In this document: positions 57,863 through 64,000 of the stretch, piece by piece
Layout of the letters: each line of letters begins with the position of its first letter
How positions within the stretch are numbered: the stretch's first letter is position 1
Source of the DNA: CALGFI01 sp963786805
GTDB lineage: Bacteria > Actinomycetota > UBA4738 > HRBIN12
DNA: 64,000 nucleotides
Assembly: GCA_963786805.1 (NCBI GenBank)
Contig: CAWBAK010000002.1
Coordinates: forward strand, 372,001-436,000
Direction of reading: 5' to 3'
Notes under the pieces: generated by a model
What the model was told of the DNA's origin: nothing
Databases searched by the model: none
What the model saw: the letters and a program-made list of their open reading frames with translations, nothing else
Made by a program: the position numbers and the translations under genes

Positions 57863-58834
57863 TCAGCCTTCCTCGGTGAGCGCGGTGCCGGCCACGGTGC
57901 TGGCCACGGTGCTGGATGGACACGTGAGGCTCCGCGGGCACCACCGGCAATACGGCCCGGGCCGAAGCGGGGCGGCGCGTCCGGCCTGAGACGCGGCGGC
58001 GGCGCGCACGGCGTCGATGACCCGGTCCGCCGCCCGTCCGAGCATGCGCGCCTCGACGTCCTCGGCCTGCCACTCGCCCGAATCCAGGTACAGCGTCGCG
58101 ACGCGATACGGGGGAACGCCGAACCGCAGGGCCAGGAGCAGGGCATAGAAGCGCATGTCCTCGGCGTGCTCGGGCCAGGCGCGCCCGGTCTTCAGATCGA
58201 TCGCCAGGCGCGCGGCCCGTGCCGGCTCGCCGGGTTGCGCGGCGCCCAGGACGAGATCGAGCGTTCCCGAGAGCACCAGCGAGCCGCCGAGGAGCTCGGC
58301 CCGGACGTGCCATTCGGTGGACGGCGCGAGATCGCGGCGCATCCTTCGTAGCGGCGGAAGCGTCGCCCGGAAGAGCTCGAGGATCTTCGCGGCTTCCATG
58401 AGCGCCTCGTCGCGGCGGAGCGGGTCCAGACTCTCCCAATACGCATCGAAGGCGTCGTCCTCGGTGAGCCGGTCGGCCGCCTCCTCCACCAGACCGTGCG
58501 GGTCGCGGTCGATCCGCCCCGCGACCTCGAGCTCGACGGCCTTGTGCGCGAGACGTCCGGCCGCGAACCGCGCGGTGAACGCGAACGGTCCTCGCTCGCC
58601 GGCGCGGACCGCGTCGAACAGACCAGGACAGCGGCCGAGGTCGCTCAGGTTGGACTTGCCCAGGCGCAGCGGCTCGGGCAGCTCGAACGCGCGCGCGGCC
58701 TCCTCGATCCGGTCGCGGAGGTGGGGCACGAGGTCGGACGGGAACACGGGCCGTTCGGCCGTTCCGATCAACCCGTCGAGGGTTCGCCGTTGCGACGACG
58801 TGAGCTCGAACGCGGTTTCGAGGGTCGCCTCCAT
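57863..58834 (-). CDS. Stand-alone RecB-like PD-(D/E)XK nuclease with Fe-S cysteines
   Basis: The 323-residue protein has a PD-(D/E)XK core: GTLDLVLG, then AIDLKTG with Asp213 and Lys215, and a helix with the RecB/AddB-type Q/Y motif (MRFYALLLAL). Cysteines in GRCPGLF and, at the C-terminus, YCRWCPRSLTCPSS form the four-Cys [4Fe-4S] site known from AddB, Cas4 and RecB-like nucleases. No helicase is attached. I start it at the ATG at 58834; an ATG at 58905 would add about 24 residues. Role in repair is inferred. Confidence 0.82.
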   Translation of the reverse strand: MEATLETAFELTSSQRRTLDGLIGTAERPVFPSDLVPHLRDRIEEAARAFELPEPLRLGKSNLSDLGRCPGLFDAVRAGERGPFAFTARFAAGRLAHKAVELEVAGRIDRDPHGLVEEAADRLTEDDAFDAYWESLDPLRRDEALMEAAKILELFRATLPPLRRMRRDLAPSTEWHVRAELLGGSLVLSGTLDLVLGAAQPGEPARAARLAIDLKTGRAWPEHAEDMRFYALLLALRFGVPPYRVATLYLDSGEWQAEDVEARMLGRAADRVIDAVRAAAASQAGRAAPLRPGPYCRWCPRSLTCPSSTVASTVAGTALTEEG

Positions 58835-58907
58835 CGGCGGATCGTAGAAGGAGCCACCGACATCTCCGGTCGACGGGCCGGGATCGGCGCTGCTAGGGTG
58901 CGCCATC

Positions 58908-59342
58908 GTGCGTGGCTCCGCCCGTCTCCTGGCGCCGGTCGCCGCCTCCGTCGTACTCGCGCTCTCGCTCCCGGCGAGCGCGCACCATCGCGAAGGGCCG
59001 TGCGACGTCCACCTCCGGGACGACGAAACCGTGCAGCAACATTCGAAACGGGTGATCCGGTGCGCCGTCGATCGCTGGAGCGTTCCGGGGGGCGCCGAGA
59101 AGGCGATCTGTATCGCCGACGCGGAGAGCGGGCTCAACCCGGAGACCAGGTCCGCCGGCGGCGAGTACCTGGGCCTGTTCCAGCACCTGGCGAAGGCATG
59201 GCCCGACCGCTACCGGGAATGGACGCGCGAGTCGTGGGAGCTGGACGAGAGCGCGCTCTCGGGACGGACGAACGCCATCGTCACGGCCCGGATCGTGAAC
59301 GCCGAGGGGTGGGGCGCGTGGCAGGGCGTGGGCGACTGCTGA
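58908..59342 (+). CDS. Secreted lysozyme-like (transglycosylase) protein
   Basis: The 144-residue protein has a signal peptide (LLAPVAASVVLALSLPASA) and a compact domain of lytic transglycosylase/lysozyme type: ICIADAESGLNPET with the likely catalytic Glu, GGEYLGLFQHLAKAWP, then NAIVTARIV. It would cleave glycan strands of the wall. The GTG at 58908 starts it. It is divergent from the nuclease gene. Confidence 0.78.
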   Translation: MRGSARLLAPVAASVVLALSLPASAHHREGPCDVHLRDDETVQQHSKRVIRCAVDRWSVPGGAEKAICIADAESGLNPETRSAGGEYLGLFQHLAKAWPDRYREWTRESWELDESALSGRTNAIVTARIVNAEGWGAWQGVGDC

Positions 59343-59382
59343 ACGCGTTCCCCCGGAACCCGCTCGCGTAGACTCCCAGGTC

Positions 59383-60975
59383 ATGGCCACGACAGAGGAA
59401 CGACCGCCCGCCGAAACGCCCATCCAGACGATCGAGGAGCGGATCGAGGCGCTCCGCAAGCGCAGCGCGGCGTTGCTGGACCCCGCCCGCAAGGACGCCG
59501 TCCGCAAGCAGCACGAGAAGGGGAAGCTCACCGCAAGGGAACGGATCGAGCTGCTGCTCGACCGCAACTCGTTCCAGGAAACGGACCCGTTCGCCGTCCA
59601 CCGCACGCACGACTTCGGGATGGATCGCAATCGGCCCGCTGGGGACGGCGTCGTGACCGGGTACGGGACGATCGACGGCCGCAAGGTCTTCGTCGCGTCG
59701 CAGGACTTCACGGTGTTCGGCGGCTCGGTCGGCGAGATCCACGCGCAGAAGATCTGCAAGGTGCAGGACCTCGCGATGTCGACCGGTGCCCCGTTCATCC
59801 AGATCAACGACTCGGGCGGCGCTCGGATCCAAGAAGGTGCCGCCAGCCTGGCCGGCTACGGCTACATGTTCGAGCGCAACGTCCGCGCCAGCGGCGTCAT
59901 CCCTCAGATCAGCGTGATCATGGGACCGTGCGCCGGCGGCGCCGTGTACTCCCCCGCCATCACGGACTTCACGTTCATGGTGCGCGAGACCTCGCACATG
60001 TTCATCACCGGCCCTGAGGTGATCAAGGCGGTGACGGGCGAGGAGGTCTCGTTCGAGGAGCTCGGCGGCGCGATGACGCACGCGAGCAAGTCGGGGGTCG
60101 CGTCGTTCGTCTCGCAGGACGAGGAGGAATGCCTCGCGATGGTGCGGCATCTCCTGTCGTATCTGCCGTCGAACAACGTCGAGGATCCACCGTGGTACTC
60201 GCCGGTCGACGATCCGGAACGGCACGACGAGGGTCTCACGCATCTCGTGCCCGACTCGGCCAAGGTGCCGTACGACATGCACGAGGTGATCCGCCGCGTC
60301 GTGGACGACGGTGACTTCTTCGAGGTCTTCCCGTTCTGGGCGATGAACATCGTGATCGGGTTCGCGCGTCTGGACGGCCACAGCGTCGGGATCGTCGCGA
60401 ACCAGCCGGCGGTCAACGCGGGAACGCTCGACATCGACTCCAGCGAGAAGGCGTCGAGGTTCGTCCGGTTCTGCGACGCGTTCAACATCCCGCTCGTGAC
60501 GTTCGTCGACGTTCCCGGGTTCCTGCCGGGGACCGACCAGGAATTCCACGGCATCATCCGGCACGGGGCGAAGCTGCTCTACGCCTTCGCGGAGGCCACC
60601 GTTCCTCGTCTCACCGTCATCACGCGCAAGGCCTACGGGGGCGCCTACCTGGTGATGAACTCGAAGCACCTGAGGGCCGACGTGTCCTTCGCGTGGCCGA
60701 CGGCGGAGATCGCCGTGATGGGCCCCGAGGGCGCCGTCAACGTCGTGTTCAAGAAGCAGATCGAGAAGGCCGAGGACCCCGTGGCCGCGCGCGCCGAACT
60801 GATCAGGCAGTACCAGGAGAAGTTCGCGACGCCCTACATCGCGGCCGAGCGAGGATTCATCGACGGCGTGATCGAGCCCGCGGAGACGCGGCCTCGCCTG
60901 ATCAAGGCACTCCGGATGCTGGCCACCAAGCGGGAGACGGTCCCGGCACGCAAGCACGGGAACATGCCGCTGTGA
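59383..60975 (+). CDS. Acyl-CoA carboxylase, carboxyltransferase subunit
   Basis: The 530-residue protein has both halves of the carboxyltransferase fold: NDSGGARIQEG, MGPCAGGAVYSPAITDF, then PGFLPGTDQEFHGIIRHGAKLLYAFAEA and ITRKAYGGAY. It carboxylates acetyl-, propionyl- or longer acyl-CoA with biotin from the alpha subunit. The residue that decides substrate in Streptomyces PccB/AccB (Asp versus Ile just after KAYGGAY) is Leu423 here, suggesting a non-propionyl preference, though that rests on few studied enzymes. The stop overlaps the next gene by 4 bases. No biotin-carrying alpha subunit is in the window. Confidence 0.93.
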   Translation: MATTEERPPAETPIQTIEERIEALRKRSAALLDPARKDAVRKQHEKGKLTARERIELLLDRNSFQETDPFAVHRTHDFGMDRNRPAGDGVVTGYGTIDGRKVFVASQDFTVFGGSVGEIHAQKICKVQDLAMSTGAPFIQINDSGGARIQEGAASLAGYGYMFERNVRASGVIPQISVIMGPCAGGAVYSPAITDFTFMVRETSHMFITGPEVIKAVTGEEVSFEELGGAMTHASKSGVASFVSQDEEECLAMVRHLLSYLPSNNVEDPPWYSPVDDPERHDEGLTHLVPDSAKVPYDMHEVIRRVVDDGDFFEVFPFWAMNIVIGFARLDGHSVGIVANQPAVNAGTLDIDSSEKASRFVRFCDAFNIPLVTFVDVPGFLPGTDQEFHGIIRHGAKLLYAFAEATVPRLTVITRKAYGGAYLVMNSKHLRADVSFAWPTAEIAVMGPEGAVNVVFKKQIEKAEDPVAARAELIRQYQEKFATPYIAAERGFIDGVIEPAETRPRLIKALRMLATKRETVPARKHGNMPL

Positions 60976-61265
60976 GCGACCCCGGCCGCAGCGCGGAAGA
61001 CCGGGCCTGGGACGAGCGCCGGTTCGAGCTCCCGCCCGGCCTCACGGTTCAGGAGGAGCGCGCGATCATCCGCGCGCTCGAACGCTACTTCGTCAGGGAG
61101 AGCCCGCATCCCAACCCCTGGGTCCTCGCCGGACGGATCGCGGCCGCCGGGCTGGGTGCGCTGCAGGCGCGGCACTACACGGACGAACCGTGGCGTGTGG
61201 GCACCTACGCGCCGTTCGCCCGTCGCGGCGTCCCCCCGATGCACGGACGCGGCGACGCCAACTGA
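60972..61265 (+). CDS. Small protein coupled to the carboxyltransferase, possibly an epsilon-type subunit
   Basis: This 97-residue protein begins at a GTG overlapping the carboxyltransferase stop (GTGA). In other actinobacteria the same position holds AccE, a small epsilon subunit of 60-90 residues that boosts activity. The pattern LTVQEERAIIRALERYF then NPWVLAGRIAAAGLGA is roughly AccE-like but weak. I assign it on position first. No signal or membrane helix. Confidence 0.6.
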   Translation: MSDPGRSAEDRAWDERRFELPPGLTVQEERAIIRALERYFVRESPHPNPWVLAGRIAAAGLGALQARHYTDEPWRVGTYAPFARRGVPPMHGRGDAN

Positions 61266-61402
61266 CGTCGGGTGCTCCGGGGAGCCTCGCCCGCACCATC
61301 AGGCCGGTTGCGGGTTTCCCGAACCCAGGTGTGCGGGCCCGTACCTACGGCCCGAGCGCCCTCCACGCCGATACAAGAAGTGCACGTTCCGAACCACACG
61401 CA

Positions 61403-61486
61403 GGTCCCGATAAAGGCAAACCGCCGGTGACGGCGGGACGCAAAGCTCCGGGCCTCCCTCGGGAGGTGGCCGAGCCGCCGAGGACC
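61403..61486 (+). promoter_or_regulatory. GEMM-I (c-di-GMP) riboswitch aptamer
   Basis: The conserved core GATAAAGGCAAACC, then GGGACGCAAAGCTCCGGGCCT, matches the GEMM-I class. A closing stem GGTCC/GGACC (61403-61407 with 61482-61486), a CCGCCG-GTGA-CGGCGG hairpin with a GNRA loop, and a CCTCCC/GGGAGG stem fit its three-helix fold. The G before ATAAAG corresponds to the ligand-binding G20 that favours c-di-GMP over c-GAMP. A GCCTCC at 61490-61495 complements the GGAGGC ribosome site at 61524-61529, and a CCGAGC/GCTCGG hairpin follows the aptamer, suggesting control of translation of the CAP gene. Confidence 0.88.
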
Positions 61487-61535
61487 CGAGCCTCCAAGCT
61501 CGGTCCCCAAGGGATCACGAGCAGGAGGCACGCGG

Positions 61536-62054
61536 ATGCGTTCCAACCGTTCCAGGCGCACGGGGTGGGCTGGGGTTGCCGTCCTGATGCTCCTCGCCTT
61601 CCTCTCGACCGGGTTCACGTTCGCGCACACCCGCGCGGACGCGGCGGAGCGCACGTCGCCCTCCATCGCGATGCCGCAGGGAACGCGAGCCGAGATACGC
61701 GCGGACTTCCTGGATCTCACGAACGAAGACCGCGCCAGGCACGACCGCGAGGCACTCCGGCTCGCACGGGTCCTCTCGCGCTACGCCACCCACCACAGCC
61801 AAGCGATGGCCGACCGCGGGTTCCTCTTCCACTCGTCCGAGGACGATCTCCGAGCTGCGCTCGAAGGGACCGAGTGGACCGCGGCGGGCGAGAACGTGGG
61901 CGTCGGAGACTCGCTCGACGACCTGGAGGACGCCTTCATGGCGAGCGCCGTGCACCGGCACAACATCCTCGCTCGCACGTACGACCACGCCGCCGTCGGC
62001 ATCGTCATCGAGGACGGCCGCGTCTGGGTCACCGTCGTCTTCTACGGCGACTGA
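61536..62054 (+). CDS. Secreted CAP-domain (SCP/YkwD-like) protein
   Basis: The 172-residue protein has a signal peptide (AGVAVLMLLAFLSTGFTFAHT) and a CAP domain: LTNEDRARHDREAL, HSQAMADRGFLFHS, AGENVGVG and HRHNILARTYDHAAVGIV, matching YkwD-like bacterial CAP proteins. Their roles are unclear but often cell-surface. It has an AGGAGG site just before the ATG at 61536 and lies under the c-di-GMP riboswitch, tying it to that signal. Confidence 0.85.
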   Translation: MRSNRSRRTGWAGVAVLMLLAFLSTGFTFAHTRADAAERTSPSIAMPQGTRAEIRADFLDLTNEDRARHDREALRLARVLSRYATHHSQAMADRGFLFHSSEDDLRAALEGTEWTAAGENVGVGDSLDDLEDAFMASAVHRHNILARTYDHAAVGIVIEDGRVWVTVVFYGD

Positions 62055-62211
62055 CGAAGCTTCCTCGACCATCCCTCTGCCGCTCCCGTTCCGTCATCCG
62101 TTCGTCCCCGCCTGCCCGCCATCTGAGTCGCCGTGCGGCCGGTCTCTCGGATGCGGCACCATGGGCGGAAGAGAGCCTGGGCATGAAGGTCGGGCCGCGG
62201 GAGGTTGCGCA

Positions 62212-62508
62212 TTGGGAGCGACGAGGACCGCGAAGGCCGTAGCGGATCGTGACGCGGCCCTTCGGGCGTTCTGGGCCGAGGGGTGCTCGTCGCCCCGATC
62301 GTGGAGCAACGGCCCCGGCGACACGTACGGCCGCCACGCACACGCGTTCCACAAGGTCCTGTTCTGCCTGGCCGGCTCGATCACCTTCCATCTGAGCGGG
62401 GCCGACGTGACGCTGCTGGCCGGTGACCGGCTCGACCTCGCCCCCGGGACCGACCACGGCGCGACGGTCGGCGCCGAGGGCTGCGCCTGCGTGGAGGCAT
62501 CGCGATGA
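62212..62508 (+). CDS. Small cupin-domain protein
   Basis: The 98-residue protein has a cupin barrel: HAHAFHKVLFCLAGSITFHL (metal histidines in the first motif) and LAGDRLDLAPGTDHGATV (second motif). It may be a metal enzyme or a sugar/small-molecule sensor. I choose the TTG at 62212 because it has GGGAGGT six bases upstream; the ATG at 62161 has no such site and adds non-conserved residues. Confidence 0.6.
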   Translation: MGATRTAKAVADRDAALRAFWAEGCSSPRSWSNGPGDTYGRHAHAFHKVLFCLAGSITFHLSGADVTLLAGDRLDLAPGTDHGATVGAEGCACVEASR

Positions 62509-62591
62509 AGGTCACGGTCCATGTTCCGCTATGCCGCTTTCGTGAACGATCGCTCACGTCATCGACACTGCGTGCGCGCCGTGTCCCCTCC

Positions 62592-62621
62592 TTGACCTAC
62601 TTTCCTCGGTCCGCCTAGAGT
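62592..62621 (+). promoter_or_regulatory. Promoter ahead of the Ser/Thr kinase gene
   Basis: TTGACC at 62592-62597 and TAGAGT at 62616-62621 are separated by 18 bases, a good housekeeping-type match. The CGGAGGAG ribosome site lies about 55 bases further on, just before the ATG at 62687. Confidence 0.6.
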
Positions 62622-62686
62622 TGCCGCTCCGGACATCGAGCGGGCGCGCCCGTCGCGCCGATCCTGCCAAGACCCGGAGGAGAGCC

Positions 62687-64000
62687 ATGAGCCTCGACCC
62701 CCGTGTCGGGACCCGGATCGGCGATTACGAGATCCAGCAATTGATCGGTCGCGGCGGCATGAGCGTCGTCTACCTCGCCGAGCACATCCGGCTCCATCGC
62801 AAGGTCGCGCTGAAGCTGCTCTCGCCCGAGATGGCAGAGGACGACACGTTCCGGCGAAGGTTCACGAGCGAGTGGGAGCGGCTCGCGCAGCTCGACCACC
62901 CGAACATCATCCCGATCTTCGAGGCCGGCGAGGCCGGCGACCTGCTGTTCATCGCGATGCGCTACGTGCAGACCACCGACCTGAAGGGCCTCATCACGCA
63001 CGAGGGGCGTCTGGAACCGGAGCGGGCGGTCTCGATCATCGCCCAGATCGCGAGCGCGCTCGACGCCGCCCACCAGCAGGACCTGGTCCATCGTGACGTC
63101 AAGCCGCATAACATCCTCGTGGCGACCGGATACGGCGCCGAAGGCGAGGATCACGTCTACCTGTCGGACTTCGGCCTGACCAAGCACACGCAGTCCAGGA
63201 GCGGTCTCACCCAGACGGGTCACTTCATGGGGACGATCGACTACGTCGCCCCCGAGCAGATCGCGGGCAAGACCGTCGACGGACGCACGGACGAGTACGC
63301 GCTCGGGTGTGTGCTCTACGAATGCCTGACCGGCCGGCCGCCGTTCCAACGAGAAGAGGACACCGCGATCCTGTTCGCGCACCTTCAGGAGCCGCCGCCA
63401 CTCGTCTCGGAGCTGCGTCCCGACCTCCCGCCCGAGCTCGACGAGGTGATCGCGACCGCGATGGCCAAGGACCCGGATCAGCGCTACGCGACCTGTTTGG
63501 ACTTCGCCCGGGCCGCGCGACGCGCCGTCCGTCTCGGATCGACACCCGGCGGCGGGTTATCCCGGCCGTCCGACGGCGCGGCGGTCGGGATCGCGGGATC
63601 CGATGGCGTGCTTGCGGACTCGCTCGCGGTGACCGAGCCCACCCCAGCCCTCGTCCCGGATCCTCGTCTGGGCAGCACGATCGGCCGCTACCACCTGAAA
63701 GAGGTCCTCGGCCGCGGCGCGATGGGGGTCGTCTACCTCGGCGAACACACGGTGACCGGGAAGCAGGTGGCCCTGAAGTTGATGAGCCCGCACCTGTTCG
63801 CCGATCCACAGGCGATGCAGCGCTTCCTCCAGGAAGCCCGAGCCGCCGACGTCCTGGAGCACCCGAACATCGTTCCGATCTTCGATGCCGACGAGGTCGA
63901 CGGCGTGCCGTACATCGCGATGAAGAGGGTCCAGGGAGAGTCGCTCGCGGACACCATCGAACGGGAGGGAGCGCTGGACCCGCAACGCGGGCTCGGTCTG
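62687..64000 (+). CDS. Ser/Thr protein kinase with two kinase domains in tandem, truncated by the window end
   Basis: The first kinase domain (residues ~14-290) is complete: GRGGMSVVY loop, Lys43 in VALKLL, HRDVKPHN catalytic loop (135-142), DFG at 161-163, and the activation segment GTIDYVAPEQI. After a linker of about 45 residues a second kinase domain begins (~325 on) with GRGAMGVVY and VALKLM and runs off the window at base 64000, 438 codons in, with no stop. Actinobacterial Pkn-type kinases usually have one kinase domain. A strong ribosome site (CGGAGGAG) precedes the ATG at 62687. Whether membrane or sensor parts follow is unknown. Confidence 0.9.
   Translation, partial: MSLDPRVGTRIGDYEIQQLIGRGGMSVVYLAEHIRLHRKVALKLLSPEMAEDDTFRRRFTSEWERLAQLDHPNIIPIFEAGEAGDLLFIAMRYVQTTDLKGLITHEGRLEPERAVSIIAQIASALDAAHQQDLVHRDVKPHNILVATGYGAEGEDHVYLSDFGLTKHTQSRSGLTQTGHFMGTIDYVAPEQIAGKTVDGRTDEYALGCVLYECLTGRPPFQREEDTAILFAHLQEPPPLVSELRPDLPPELDEVIATAMAKDPDQRYATCLDFARAARRAVRLGSTPGGGLSRPSDGAAVGIAGSDGVLADSLAVTEPTPALVPDPRLGSTIGRYHLKEVLGRGAMGVVYLGEHTVTGKQVALKLMSPHLFADPQAMQRFLQEARAADVLEHPNIVPIFDADEVDGVPYIAMKRVQGESLADTIEREGALDPQRGLGL

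Noticed and set aside
61300..61360. Terminator between the small carboxylase-linked gene and the riboswitch
   Set aside because: Only 5-bp stems (GGGTT/AACCC and CGGGC/GCCCG) without a T-run are present; too weak to call.

Overview
The window is GC-rich throughout with dense, often 4-bp-overlapping genes. It carries actinobacterial hallmarks: an ECF sigma factor with an RskA-type anti-sigma, a LytR-CpsA-Psr protein, LGFP repeats, PASTA-less Ser/Thr kinases, acyl-CoA carboxylase with a small partner, and crotonyl-CoA carboxylase/reductase. A four-gene NurA-HerA-Mre11-Rad50 operon is more typical of archaea and a few deep bacterial lineages, so I infer a deep-branching, probably uncultivated Actinomycetota. 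No rRNA, tRNA, CRISPR array, prophage or insertion sequence was recognised.

Layout. 1-5 kb: purine permease, two DUF3105 membrane-anchored proteins, a SpoIID/LytB-LGFP protein. 5-21 kb: a surface-polysaccharide locus (NDP-sugar synthase, EamA/SMR-like membrane protein, Wzt/Wzm-type ABC exporter, five GT4 glycosyltransferases, a WecG/TagA enzyme and an LCP ligase). Between the exporter ATPase and its permease sits a 7.6-10.8 kb accessory patch (two small proteins, a NO VEIN/DUF3883-like nuclease, a damaged HNH nuclease, a damaged methyltransferase). 21-32 kb: degenerate receiver-GGDEF protein, sigma/anti-sigma pair, GNAT-acyl-CoA synthetase, universal stress protein, aconitase, thioesterase, lipoprotein.

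32-46 kb is the most unusual part. A 1,538-residue membrane protein with about 1,100 residues of coiled coil and a degenerate histidine-kinase-like end (32172-36788) abuts the convergent nurA-herA-sbcD-sbcC operon (42851-36790). On the far side, divergent from nurA, a two-gene set (43016-45515) encodes the same architecture split in two: a membrane sensor with coiled coil, and a coiled coil with a kinase-like end. The sensor and kinase-like ends of the fused and split versions are visibly homologous, and both lack the phospho-acceptor histidine. An HTH-ATPase-DUF4325 regulator follows, with three copies of a 15-bp operator-like repeat over its promoter and start codon.

46-64 kb: acyl-CoA dehydrogenase, thiolase, NUDIX, an FtsH-like protease, HTH protein, methylmalonyl/ethylmalonyl-CoA epimerase, crotonyl-CoA carboxylase/reductase (together suggesting an ethylmalonyl-CoA type route), a PAS/GAF/PP2C phosphatase, a RecB-like Fe-S nuclease, acyl-CoA carboxylase, a GEMM-I c-di-GMP riboswitch ahead of a secreted CAP-domain protein, a cupin, and a Ser/Thr kinase with two kinase domains in tandem that runs off the end.

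At least nine genes are broken by single-base indels, most in short G/C runs. They look more like assembly errors or a shared error source than gene-by-gene decay, and they limit what can be said of the affected proteins.
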